Assembly: GCF_029227915.1 (NCBI RefSeq)
Contig: NC_079889.1
Coordinates: forward strand, 188,001 to 248,000
Reading direction: 5' to 3'
Length of the DNA: 60,000 nucleotides
From: Hydractinia symbiolongicarpus
Lineage: Eukaryota; Cnidaria; Hydrozoa; Anthoathecata; Hydractiniidae
Position numbers and translations under genes: made by a program
Shown here: positions 19,201 to 26,534 of the stretch, in pieces
Position numbering within the stretch: the stretch's first letter is position 1
How the letters are laid out: every line of letters begins with the position of its first letter
The notes under the pieces: generated by a model
Seen by the model: the letters and a program-made list of their open reading frames with translations, nothing else
What the model was told of the DNA's origin: nothing
Databases searched by the model: none

Positions 19201-22147
19201 TCTTTAAAACCTAAATATTATGTATAGCAACTTTTATAGCAACGAGACTTAACTCAAGGTTTGCCTTATCAACCGAGACTGAAAAGCAGTTTAATTATGA
19301 AAACATTCTGTCTATACCAAAGCAGTAACTAGGTTGATGGTCTTCTTATGACAATCTGAAAACAGATGGTGGTATATGCGGAACGAAACGTACATACCAA
19401 TGCAGAAAGAAAATTAATTTCTAAAAACCTTTCTTATTTAGGAGATAACATTGCTGCAACTACAATGAAAGAAAAATCAGGAAAACAGGTAACAGGAAGA
19501 TTTTTTATCAACAAAATATATGAAACGAGCTGTGAATTTGTAGCCGAAAAATGGTAGCGAATCGGTTCGCAGAAAATACTCTTATCAAAAGATTTAAATA
19601 CTTTTTGTCAACCTATTTTTTAGCTCGTGGAGTTATTGTTCTGTTTACAAAATAAAAATTCTAACACATCTGAACTTTAGGTTTTTGCATTTTGCGTCAG
19701 TTGAGTCTTATGCACAGACTACGTTCTTTCTCTTACGTAAGACTTACCGCAGTATTTTTTGCAGCCGCTTATTTATTTTGCTTTTTATTTATAATGACTG
19801 CAAAATGTTTTACAAATGAAGAAGCTATCGATATATTATTTTATATTTGCAGATTACTGCAAGGAGTTTTAAAGAAACAATGGCGGAGTCTTATACGCAA
19901 TATTGCTCGACCAACGACTGTGCTACTGGCGCAGTTCTGCCATCAGCAAGGTAAATGTTTGAAATTATAAAGTATCAAATCAACTAACGGCTCTCACTAA
20001 ACTGTCACGCTATTTATGTACAGACCAAAGCTATACAATAATAATAATATAAATAATAAGCAGTTGAGTAAAAAATATTGTAAATACAGTCTGAATGGCA
20101 AGGATATTTTTGTCTTTGATGTAAAAGCCCTAAAGAAACTTAGATTAGCCAAGCCACTATCTATCAACACAAATAGCAGTATACGTTGTTTTTATAGGAA
20201 ACTATTCTTATATCAAATTAATAGCTAGCTCTTAAAGTTTCTTTAATCTTTGGACTAGTTAGCATTTTTCTTTTCAAAGTCTTTCCCTAGGGATGATTAT
20301 AACATCTTCCTCAACTAATTGTAAGAATTAGTTAGAAACAAGTTTCCTATTTCAGAAATAGACATAGAATGTAGTAGTAAAAGTTTCTTAATTTTAAAGA
20401 TTCTACATGTAGGTTTCTTATAAACATGTTTCTTATTAAAAAAAACATGTAAATTACAACTTCAACTTCAACCTTTCTATCTTTTAGAAAACGGCGAGCT
20501 ACTGAGAATTTAGTATTTAAACCAAAACACATTATTGTAGTGGTAGGCTACCCAAAGGTTGTTGGTCAAGGAGAAGTTCAAATCCTGTATTCAGTTCTAA
20601 TGCCGGTTGAAGAAGCGTTAGAATCTAAACTAATCAACGTTGAGGATTTAGTAAAGGGTATGGATTCATCAAGTTCCATTGTGCAATCCAGATTAGGAGC
20701 TGACGTTGTTAAAACATCGAAGTACATCCAACCAACTGCTAAACCAGATTCTGATAACAACCAGGTGGTCATTATTGGTGCTGCTGTGGGAGGTGGAGTT
20801 GTGACCTTAGTGGTGTTGATTATAACCATTGGTTGTTGCGTTGTTAAGAGGTAAAAAATTTACAATAGAGAATTCCTCAATGAATTTATGATTGTAGTAT
20901 GAATAACAGTGAGAGCATGTCATTATCTTCTTTTATTTTGAAGACGGGAATGAGAGGAACTAAATAAATTGAGGATAATGATTGCCTACGTCTTTCCAAT
21001 ATCTTTTGGGGTTGGGAGTTTTTAACAAAAGATACGTGACTACAAACCTTGCAGATTTTTTCCCACTTTAGTATTCGTAAAAGTTTTGTCCCACTGCTAT
21101 TAATCGATTAGTGTCTAAAATGCACCTTTAAGAATTAACTGCTGGATAGATAAGAATTATCGAATTGGAAGTATCCTTTTTTATAGAGATTTAAAAGAAT
21201 AAAATATTAAATGATAAATTTTCCTTTTCCGAATTTATTAAAACTGTATTATCTAAAATACTGAATAATCGTCTCCTTGTTAACAATTGGCAACCCCTCT
21301 CCCCTTCTCATAAGTAGTTTTTAATCTAGTTTCCACACCTTTATCTTCAGATTTACTTTACTTGCTTCCTTTTAGGATGCCAAAATTGATAGTTCATGTA
21401 AGAATTTCCCAACATGAGTTAGCTCTGATCAAATTATGTTTCTTTATGCTTTATGTTTATCGTAAAATTATTGTAATAACTTTAAACAAGGAATTTAGAT
21501 CTGATATGTATTCTATGCCTGTAAAAATGTATCGTGGTTTAACATAATTAACATATATTTTTAGAAGACAGAGTACGAACAAGGATGTTCATATCACGAT
21601 GACGAACCCACTGGGTGGCACCTCTGTGTATCACGGAAAACTACACAGCAAACAACGAACATCAATAGACTCCCGATACACGCAGTCAACACATTTTGGG
21701 TTTCCATCGGCTACTAGATCCACAATAGGTGCCGCACCACCGCCACCAGATTATCCCAGAGGAGCAGGAGCTACCGGAGAGGTTCTTTATGAAGGCATAG
21801 ATAACTATAACGCGAAATATAACGAAGTTTTTTACTTGGAATCTCAAGATTTCAAAGCTGCAAGTGAGAGTAACAACAACAGCAATCCGTACGCAGGGCT
21901 GGCACAAAAAAGGGAAGGAAATTATGCAGGTTTAAATTCAACAGAGGAGAGCTATATGGGATTACAGCCAACTTATATCACACCGAACTTAAATGAACGC
22001 GATGGGAACGGTAGATTAAAGGAAGATTTTTTAGCAGCTGAAAGAGAGAAGTCCCGCAAATCAAGTACTAATTATACCACTGAGGATTACACTACATTTG
22101 AAGAACAATGTGGAACAGATAATTACATGACATTAGAGAATAGCTAA
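1162..22147 (+). CDS. LRP-like/SUEL/WAP/EGF receptor with ITAM-like tail (whole gene, 26 exons)
   Basis: Exons joined by GT-AG sites and matching phases: 1162-1219, 4153-4567, 4888-5051, 5740-5982, 6346-6659, 7274-7365, 8064-8455, 8761-8910, 9032-9313, 9640-9876, 10184-10370, 11054-11313, 12008-12142, 12989-13281, 14023-14243, 14668-15119, 16120-16260, 16582-16731, 17425-17571, 17677-17736, 17861-17995, 18263-18829, 19442-19539, 19853-19950, 20488-20850, 21565-22147. The total is 6237 nt, 2078 residues. Order: signal peptide 1-19; YWTD propellers about 21-293, 335-559, 704-976, 1013-1298; EGFs between them; SUEL lectin 610-703; WAP about 1396-1444; six EGFs 1465-1698; SEA-like region with RKRR at 1764-1767; membrane helix 1857-1883; tyrosine-rich tail. 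LDL-A repeats, usual in LRPs, are absent. A cell-surface binding receptor is likely; ligand and signalling are inferred. Exon 20 boundaries are the least certain. Confidence 0.85.
1392..1459 (+). repeat. Left arm of intron-1 inverted repeat
   Basis: Inverted match to 3781-3845, e.g. GACTTTAGTGACTTACACGA here against its reverse complement there, continuing CGAGCTAATGGCGGTGAAAA to GATCAC. Probably the end of a DNA transposon or two opposite MITE copies. The 2.3-kb interior has no transposase ORF. Confidence 0.75.
3781..3845 (-). repeat. Right arm of intron-1 inverted repeat
   Basis: Reverse-complement partner of 1392-1459, about 90% alike by eye; similarity stops at GTGATC on the inner side of both arms. 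Confidence 0.75.
4153..4567 (+). CDS. Receptor exon 2: first YWTD propeller, N-terminal blades
   Basis: Acceptor ctttcttttag; phase 1 in, phase 2 out (GTAGGT donor). The start CVQPCLFFINDTDIVRQ matches the 'LLFARRTDIRRI' opening of LRP propellers. Blades carry RLFWSD and LVFWAD in the YWTD position, each followed by an I-Y/V-Y-R-S strand. The 138 residues form about three blades. Intron 1 is about 2.9 kb and repeat-bearing. Confidence 0.85.
4888..5051 (+). CDS. Receptor exon 3: propeller 1 blades
   Basis: Acceptor cgattttag, phase 2 in, phase 1 out. Encodes LIFTVWRGKNVGYHV and later LSLAVDTKNERVYVA, the 'LAVD...LYW' strand pair of YWTD propellers with the signature degenerate. Open throughout and in phase with its neighbours. 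Confidence 0.75.
5740..5982 (+). CDS. Receptor exon 4: end of propeller 1
   Basis: Acceptor aatttttag, GTAGGG donor, phase 1 on both sides. Encodes QLRSFSYFGSNVKVQ and then FQPYIYILKSDKKIYNV, fitting the last propeller blades. It closes the first six-blade region before the EGF module of exon 5. Confidence 0.75.
6346..6659 (+). CDS. Receptor exon 5: EGF module 1 and start of propeller 2
   Basis: Acceptor tttactag, phase 1 in, phase 0 out (GTAGGT). Starts DNKCSTAGCSHLCLHA with later VCACPIGYKL and RTC: the six-Cys LRP-type EGF that follows each propeller. The rest (LEITEFYSSIGEYN, DVYFFNKERSW) begins the next propeller. Confidence 0.85.
7274..7365 (+). CDS. Receptor exon 6: propeller 2 blade
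   Basis: Short 92-nt exon. Junction Trp|Ile restores the blade line ...KERSW-IMASMLTGETKTIL, as in 'IYRANLDGSGRKVL'. Phase 0 in, phase 2 out at GGGTTAGC. The acceptor is taken as aataaaaag; an upstream tgctgcag would add an in-frame stop in the required phase. Confidence 0.6.
7556..7755 (+). mobile_element. MITE copy A in intron 6
   Basis: Begins TTAAGGGGGATTTTCAC, followed by about four GGCGAATTCGAC-like units, and later CTAGCAGAGAAACCTTTAGC. Terminal and internal segments are shared with copy B at 23744-23945. The right end is not found, so it is truncated. TTAA at the boundary may be the target duplication. Confidence 0.65.
7808..7918. repeat. Fold-back element in intron 6
   Basis: Arms 7808-7856 and 7871-7918 are near-perfect reverse complements (CATATAATAACTG..., GGCAATA, CGAATATTGACC). 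The central gap of about 14 bp would form a long hairpin in RNA. It lies about 150 bp before the exon 7 acceptor. Confidence 0.8.
8064..8455 (+). CDS. Receptor exon 7: rest of propeller 2
   Basis: Acceptor tcgcattttag; phase 2 in, phase 1 out. Contains RQTIYRCSFYKFDGG, then ISYEEKSKRIFWYDSHAK and LFWMTKYRDVFSV, clear YWTD-like strands. 131 residues. Confidence 0.8.
8761..8910 (+). CDS. Receptor exon 8: EGF module 2
   Basis: A whole EGF domain in one phase 1-1 exon: SPCNVSNGGCSHMCL, YKCSCPDDM, then C near the end. The CNxxNGGCSHxC pattern is that of LRP inter-propeller EGFs. Donor GTAGGA. Confidence 0.9.
9032..9313 (+). CDS. Receptor exon 9: SUEL / rhamnose-binding lectin domain
   Basis: A complete phase 1-1 module of 94 residues (about 610-703). 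It shows the SUEL hallmarks in order: VCEHSQSKQLTC, YIHISHAMYGR, ICAKV, LSVTQAKC, CTVTATNNWYGDPC, KYLQVRYQC. SUEL (Gal_Lectin) domains bind rhamnose or galactose, or protein partners as in latrophilins. Its place between two LRP propellers is unusual. Symmetric phase suits exon shuffling. Confidence 0.92.
9640..9876 (+). CDS. Receptor exon 10: propeller 3 start
   Basis: Acceptor acctttatag; phase 1-1. Begins SICRPPCLYYSQETKISRV, the same propeller opening as exon 2, then FAVHHKKNILFWSGQNKIYRS, a YWTD-type blade. Confidence 0.85.
10184..10370 (+). CDS. Receptor exon 11: propeller 3, canonical YWTD
   Basis: Contains the most canonical repeat in the gene: NPSGIVVDDVNDVIYWTD followed by ISVMSLDGLHSTRL, matching 'P-x-G-(I/L)-AVD-x(5)-(I/L)YWTD-x-x(4)-I-x-V-x-x-LDG'. 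Acceptor tttttgcag; GTACGT donor; phase 1 in, 2 out. Confidence 0.93.
11054..11313 (+). CDS. Receptor exon 12: propeller 3 blades
   Basis: Acceptor gcttacttag, donor GTATGT, phase 2 in, 1 out. Encodes LLFWINNKTPT, DLNIDTTQRMLYWLSNKGVE and NPTGMSFANSL: two further blades with LFWI and LYWL in the YWTD position. Confidence 0.85.
12008..12142 (+). CDS. Receptor exon 13: end of propeller 3
   Basis: Acceptor tttctctgcag, donor GTATGT, phase 1-1. Encodes GLFYRARRNGLAIERF... closing the propeller with a final strand RIRLIVN. Confidence 0.75.
12989..13281 (+). CDS. Receptor exon 14: EGF module 3 and start of propeller 4
   Basis: Acceptor tacctttag; phase 1 in, 0 out (GTAAGA). EGF part: YCSSSKCPNGVCLNGGACKC then RVC. 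Continues with FDVDWRNDRIYWYDGNAHA, a YWTD-type blade. Confidence 0.85.
14023..14243 (+). CDS. Receptor exon 15: propeller 4 blade
   Basis: Acceptor tcttttttctag; GTGAGA donor; phase 0 in, 2 out. Encodes VQYEYKRNEIYWIEDGAIYK, a YWTD blade with YWIE. Confidence 0.85.
14668..15119 (+). CDS. Receptor exon 16: rest of propeller 4
   Basis: The largest propeller exon, 452 nt. Contains LTVDEYGERLYWLSSDKLKS, then VVKHDIYWYARNEKRMYK, two YWTD-like blades. Acceptor tttttacttag; GTGAGT donor; phase 2 in, 1 out. The following intron holds the 17/18-bp tandem array. Confidence 0.88.
15420..15825. repeat. 17/18-bp tandem array in intron 16
   Basis: Monomer like ACACTACCTATATGAAA. The centre has a higher-order 35-bp unit alternating CTATGTGAGA and CTATATAAAA versions, so younger units are amplified in the middle and divergent single monomers remain at the edges. 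Confidence 0.9.
15826..15860. repeat. Perfect 14-bp hairpin at the end of the tandem array
   Basis: TTTCCGTAAAAACG (15826-15839), a 7-base loop, and its exact reverse complement at 15847-15860. It directly abuts the tandem array. Confidence 0.9.
16120..16260 (+). CDS. Receptor exon 17: proline/cysteine linker
   Basis: Acceptor gattttatag, donor GTAGAA, phase 1-1. Encodes a Ser/Thr/Pro-rich stretch with RCSTSNTC, SPPSPPPC and APGYVSQQ. No family recognised. It could be a reduced EGF-like module; C-APGYVSQQ resembles an EGF tail. Confidence 0.7.
16582..16731 (+). CDS. Receptor exon 18: Cys-rich module
   Basis: Acceptor ttactttag, donor GTAAGT, phase 1-1, 50 residues with eight cysteines: VCAKCDIPLGESFVCQC, ASCNHRW, VTCPYG, REC. 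It is separated from exon 17 by a phase-1 intron, so it may be an independent module. No known family is assigned. Confidence 0.7.
17141..17300 (+). mobile_element. tRNA-derived SINE-like element
   Basis: A Pol III A-box-like TGGCCTAGAGG at 17150-17160 and a B-box-like GGTTCAGTCCA at 17190-17200, at tRNA-like spacing, followed by an unrelated GC-richer body. No cloverleaf-compatible acceptor stem, so not called a tRNA. The 3' end is uncertain. It sits in intron 18. Confidence 0.6.
17425..17571 (+). CDS. Receptor exon 19: WAP four-disulfide-core domain
   Basis: Phase 1-1 exon with GYCPAYDCGL, DNCVLDNDC and KCCPTKCGRKC: the eight-Cys WAP spacing with the diagnostic K-CC-x(3)-CG-x(2)-C. WAP domains are commonly protease inhibitors or structural modules; which applies here is unknown. 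Acceptor cattttatag. Confidence 0.88.
17677..17736 (+). CDS. Receptor exon 20: short linker exon (boundaries uncertain)
   Basis: Acceptor ctctctgtag; reads AFYADGVSYYKCVPVFNDLV. The phase needed by exon 21 requires the GTATTA donor at 17737. A stronger-looking GTGAGT at 17733 would break frame. Exons 19 and 21 are also compatible (phase 1-1), so this exon may be skipped or optional. Confidence 0.45.
   Translation, partial: PFMPTGCHIINVYLFSMIL
17861..17995 (+). CDS. Receptor exon 21: EGF module 4
   Basis: A single phase 1-1 EGF: SPCNVNNGGCSHTCV, then MCQCPYDMYL and LTC. Very close in pattern to exon 8. Acceptor ttcctgttag, donor GTAGGT. Confidence 0.9.
18263..18829 (+). CDS. Receptor exon 22: five tandem EGF modules
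   Basis: 189 residues in one exon encode five consecutive EGFs, with starts at YCDNNPCFSS, FCNSNPCQNG, VCYSNVCVGN, YCGNSPCLNG and PCFKSPCLNG. Several have Notch/Delta-like spacing (C-x(4)-C-NGG-x-C...C-x-C...C). Calcium-binding D/N-x-D/E-Q/E signatures are weak. Acceptor gtttatttag, donor GTAAGT. Confidence 0.92.
19442..19539 (+). CDS. Receptor exon 23: SEA-like region, part 1
   Basis: Acceptor cttatttag, phase 1 in, phase 0 out at TTT|GTAGCC. Encodes ...VTGRFFINKIYETSCEF. The V-x-G-x-F-x-I opening is what SEA domains show. The frame reads on past the donor to a stop, and only this donor joins exon 24 in phase. Confidence 0.65.
19853..19950 (+). CDS. Receptor exon 24: SEA-like region, part 2
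   Basis: Acceptor tatatttgcag, donor GTAAAT, phase 0 in, 2 out. Reads ITARSFKETMAESYTQYC, STNDC, then PSA before the split Arg codon. An amphipathic helix followed by Cys pairs, as in the first helix of SEA-like folds. Confidence 0.7.
20488..20850 (+). CDS. Receptor exon 25: furin-type site, SEA-like part 3, transmembrane helix
   Basis: Begins with the split Arg codon giving RKRRATENL, a furin-type R-x-K/R-R site at residues 1764-1767. Then IIVVVGYPKVVGQGEVQILY (SEA-like strands) and a helix. The membrane segment is residues 1857-1883, from VVIIGAAVGGG to IGCCVV, followed by KRRR stop-transfer residues. Acceptor tatcttttag, GTAAAA donor. Confidence 0.9.
21565..22147 (+). CDS. Receptor exon 26: cytoplasmic tail with tyrosine motifs
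   Basis: Last exon, acceptor tatttttag, ending at TAA 22145-22147. The 194 residues include PPDY (PPxY, WW-domain ligand type); Y1994AGL, seven residues, Y2005AGL, six residues, Y2015MGL; and Y2072MTL near the C-terminus. YxxL-x(6-8)-YxxL is the ITAM spacing, so the three tyrosines form two overlapping ITAM-like pairs. YxxPhi endocytic sorting is an alternative reading. Confidence 0.88.
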
Positions 22148-23743
22148 ATAACCTCCAGCGTCTCTTTCACTTATAAACTTTAGACTTAAGCATTGCCCAA
22201 GCGCACTACACCCCAATCCAAGGGTTAATTGTAAGAAGTTTTGAACGGATTGAGCGCACATAGTGGCATTTCAGTTCATGTAATTTTGTAAATAACTTTA
22301 CCTTATGTTATGCTTTACTTTTAAATTTGTGTACTTTCTTCCCAGTACTAAAATCGCTCTTTGCTTATTTTGCGGGCGAAAGCTCTCGCAGTTAATTAAC
22401 GGAGGGTGTTCTTTACGGAAGAAACTTCTACAGATATCAAGGTTAAATTACAGCTGAGATATTTTTTACGCGAACGTTTTTGGGGAAGCTTCTCCCGCTT
22501 CATTAGTTCACGGCAATATGCCATACAACTAACGGAATGAATTTGTTATCATGCAAACGAAAAGAAGAATTTTTGAAATTTGAAATCTAACTACTGAGAG
22601 CACGTTTATTCAGAATGTAAAATTCAGAATGCGCGTGCGCAAAGTATTTTGTAATTTTAACAAGATAGTAGACAACGTCGCATGCCTGACAAATATTGTT
22701 TTACAAATTGTATGCTCTACTGATTTTGAACAAAGGCTGACTGAATTTCCCGCGTACAGGCGGAACTGAATAACCGTGAGAGGTAACAGAGTATTATGAG
22801 GAACATTCGAACATCTACAAAAAGAAAATTCACAAATTTTGCAATTATTTGAAAAATTTCCGCAAGAATAGTTTTCTCTTTTCATCCGCGAAATTTAATT
22901 AAAAAAAAAAAACGATGAAGAGACTTATTTATTTACTTATTTGAACGCCGGGAATGATCATCCTATAGTTTTTGATTTGCGAAATGCTTCACCACCATTC
23001 TTTATTTCTAGATTTATTTATGCGTAATAAGTTTCAATATTACAATGTGCAAAAGTTATGAAAACATAAATTAAATTCGTCATGAAACAACCGCCAATAA
23101 ATCAACTCGTGATATAAGGGGGAGCCAATCAAATTCAAACTTTCGCATAGTACCAGAGCTACTTCTTTCGCGGAAGCACGTATATATCGGAAAGCAAAAA
23201 AAAGAAATTTGCGCCGGAGAACATTAATTTGTGCCGAGTTACAGGCAATTAAACAGGGTGTCCAAATATAAAGACCTAACAAGCCCTGGGGACGAGGTTG
23301 AAGCAATTTGTTGTGAATAGGTGTTTTTCGTGCTAAGCGTTATACTTTGTAACAACAAAACAAAGATGGCAGCAAGAATGCACATGTTTTAAAAATTAAA
23401 TCTGCTCAGGAAGGAAAGAGGTTCGTTATTTTGTTGTTGTTATTATTATTAGTTTTGTGCATTACTGTTCAACTTTAGCTACAGATAAAAATGTGGGTTG
23501 CTGAGCGGTGAAAGTCCCCTATCCTATGTTCGCAAGCCAGAAATTATAGCCTAGCCAGCTAGCTTGACGTTTTGTAATCAATAAAAGGGAATTTTTATTA
23601 TAGCTAGCTAGCGGTTTACAGGTCTCCAGAGTTTATTTTCAGAATATATGAATAATTAAAAAAATCGTGAATCTATTATAAGAACATTTGGCAAGTGAAA
23701 ATTTAAAGAAAAGTTTGTTCACCTTTAAAAATATGTAGCTATA
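22148..23743. other. 3' flank of the receptor gene
   Basis: Presumably includes the 3' UTR. No canonical AATAAA was found soon after the stop. It contains a CCCTGGGGACGAGGTTG motif at about 23284, repeated near 58409. Confidence 0.4.
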
Positions 23744-23945
23744 GTTAGGGGCCGTCAACAAACAGTTTTCGTCTCCGTCTAAAACTAGCAGCTAAACCTT
23801 TAGCCGCGAAAAAGTAGGAACGGTTTCTACTTTTCAGTGAAGCGAATATTTCGATGCAAAATCATAACAAACAAAACTGCGCATACTCAGATACAATTCG
23901 CCGTCGAATTGTATCTTCAATTCGCTTCGTGAAAATCCCCCTTAA
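23744..23945 (+). mobile_element. MITE copy B
   Basis: Shares AAACCTTTAGCCGC and the right-end TTCGTGAAAATCCCCCTTAA (inverse of copy A's left end). It contains an 11-bp-arm palindrome GATACAATTCG/CGAATTGTATC at 23890-23915. Confidence 0.65.
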
Positions 23946-24582
23946 TGTTTATAGAATTTTGTTATGTATTTATATCTCAGCAATCACAGTGTGCATAATA
24001 GAATGAATGGTGGCAATGAGGACGAGATAGTTGAGTGTGTCTTATCACTTGTACTTTATATTTATTTTTGATATTTTCAGTGGCCACCTGTTGCAAGAAG
24101 GTAGCGAAGATAAAAAAAGAAAATTATTATCTGTACTTCAATTTTAACATTTTTCAATATTTTTAACAGGAATTAATAATTAAGTCCTGAGCACTAGGTT
24201 GTGAAATACGTGTCAATTAAACCTAAAAATGATACCTGCTATATTGCTCTATTACCAGAAGCAAATCATTTCAATGTGTTCAATGTGATTGCAAAGATAT
24301 AAATAGATTAGAATTACATTTAACACAAAAGAAAAATGATCTACAGAATTGTGTTTCAGAGAGAACTCGTAATATTAGCACTAGCAAACAATAGAAATTT
24401 AAAGCAATTTCATTGTGTGAAAAAAACTAAATCACATAGTTAAAGTAAGATTATATAGATATAAGGTCGCGCATGCAGTTATATTAATGTATACGCATTT
24501 TATCCCGTTGGTACTATTTTCTTCATTGAATGTATAAACTTTAAATTTCACAATAAATGACAGAGAATATAAAATTTATCAC

Positions 24583-24673
24583 ATAACCGGCACCACATTA
24601 TAACCCGCACCAACAGTGAAAGTCGTAAAAATCAACTTGTAACCCGCGGGTTATATACCTGAAAATACGGTAC
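24583..24673. mobile_element. MITE remnant with ACGGTA end
   Basis: Repeated AACCCGCACC-like units and terminal GAAAATACGGTA, resembling the ends of pogo/Tigger-type elements such as the one at 46467. Only one end is clear. Confidence 0.45.
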
Positions 24674-25329
24674 ATTAACAGTTTCGTTTCTGAAAAAGAA
24701 CGTCATTTTTAGTGTATGAAGCAATCAATTTTATTTTGATCTATGTGCAAAGATATGGATCCCAAGGTGTTTGTAGTTTAATGTATTTCCTTATAGTTCT
24801 GCCGTGAAAAACAAGAAAAAACCCTGAGTTTTACCATAGTTTAATTTATTGTTTCCAAAAATTCATTGATACTCTGACTATTTCATCAATCAAAGCGAGT
24901 CAGTCTGGTGACACTATTTAACCATCATATTTTTAGGGTAGCCTTATTAAAAAAAGTTACAAAGAGAGTGCCTAAATTTTACACCTGGATGATTGCTTTT
25001 TTAGCTAAGAACAGTTAAACCTCCTTAAAGAAAACTTTCTCTAAAGGAGACATCTGGGACGAACAAATTTTTTTTGTCAAATCGTTTTACCAGTTTTAAA
25101 TTGATTTGTTGAATTAAAAATTGATTTCGTAATCTTTTCCAAATTGTTTCGCATTCGTTTCTCACTCATTTAAAAAACTCAAATCAAATCATTTCAACAC
25201 TTCATTAAATTTGTTCAAATTGTTTCAAAATCAGTTGTAATATACCACATGTTTATTACACATTGCATTGAGAAATTTATCTATCAAATTAATGTAAATA
25301 GCTGCAATCTCTGTCATACAAATTACAAA

Positions 25330-25620
25330 AGGTAATTGTAGAAAGTGAAAAGATCACCATGGATCGTTTACAAACAGTCAAAATTAGATCATAGAAAGTG
25401 AGCAGATTGTCTTAGGTGTCGTAAAAAGTGAAAAAATTACTGTAGATCATTTAAAAACAGTCAAAACAGGATTGTAGAAAGCAAAAATTTTATGAAAACT
25501 GGTTTGTAGAAAGTGAAGAGATTGTTTTTAGAAACCATCAAAATAGGTTTATGGAAAGCGAAAATATTGCAATAGATCGCTTAAAAACATTCAAAACAAA
25601 ATCATAAAAAGGTATATTAT
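25330..25620. repeat. Degenerate long-period tandem repeat
   Basis: Recurrent GTAGAAAGTGAAAAGATT, GATCGTTTAAAAACAGTC and CAAAACAGG blocks in the same order at irregular 60-80-bp spacing. Flanks (25070-25330, 25750-25990) are rich in degenerate TTTCAAAATTGTTTC units. Confidence 0.6.
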
Positions 25621-26534
25621 TGCCGCAGATTGTTTATATCTAAAGTATAAATACTCAATCAACGATACTATCCTTGCATAAATTTTTATGGCATCTGTTG
25701 AAGTGTGAATGGAATGTCTAAAAATAGTTTTACTTAATAAATTTATTAAGTTTTTAATTGTTTCTTAATAGCTTTGAAAAAAGAATTTGTTTCAGAACTT
25801 GTTTTGTAATTGGTTTCAAAATTTTGTTTCTATAGATTCGTTTTAAATTAGTTTTGAAATTTTTTCACTTCCACTTCTCATCATTTTTGAGCTTAAAAAC
25901 AAAATAAATTACAATTGTTTCAAATCGCTTCACATTCGTTTCATGAAACTATGATACGATCTTGAAACGATCATGATCGTTTTAATTTGTAAAATGCAAA
26001 TGGTTGTGGAGACGGTCCCTTATCAGTCAGGAGCGACTTGTACAACTGACAGCTAAATGAATGTACACTTTATCAAAATTATCAACGATTACAAAATTAA
26101 CTCAAATTAACCAGCTGCTACATGGAATTGCACTTTTCTGCATTTTGCAACGCAACAAACCATGTTCGTCCCAGTCTTGTTTTACACAATTAGGGGTCAG
26201 GATTTCTATTTGAAGCGACGAAGTTCGTTTTTATGCCACTTCAAAGTCATATGAAACAGTAAGACTACCTGAATTTGTTTTCCTATGGGTAGTAGTAACA
26301 ATATATCAAAAAATATTTTTTGTGTTTAGTTCTCCTTGTAAATAAAATCATTATTTGGGTTTGTTTATTTAAAGACTTGAACTAAAACAATTGAAATTAT
26401 AACTGCATCCGATTTCTTTAGTATTTGTTTATATCCTCAAGAAAATCAATGGACCTTAAATTACTGGAAAAAAAACATGTTTGAACAATTGTGAAGGTAA
26501 CTTGATAATGTAAATCTACTTTATACACTCGCTG

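Noticed and set aside
25045-26180. Inverted CTGGGACGAACA pair as transposon ends
   Set aside because: Only about 12 bases match and no target duplication or ORF supports it.
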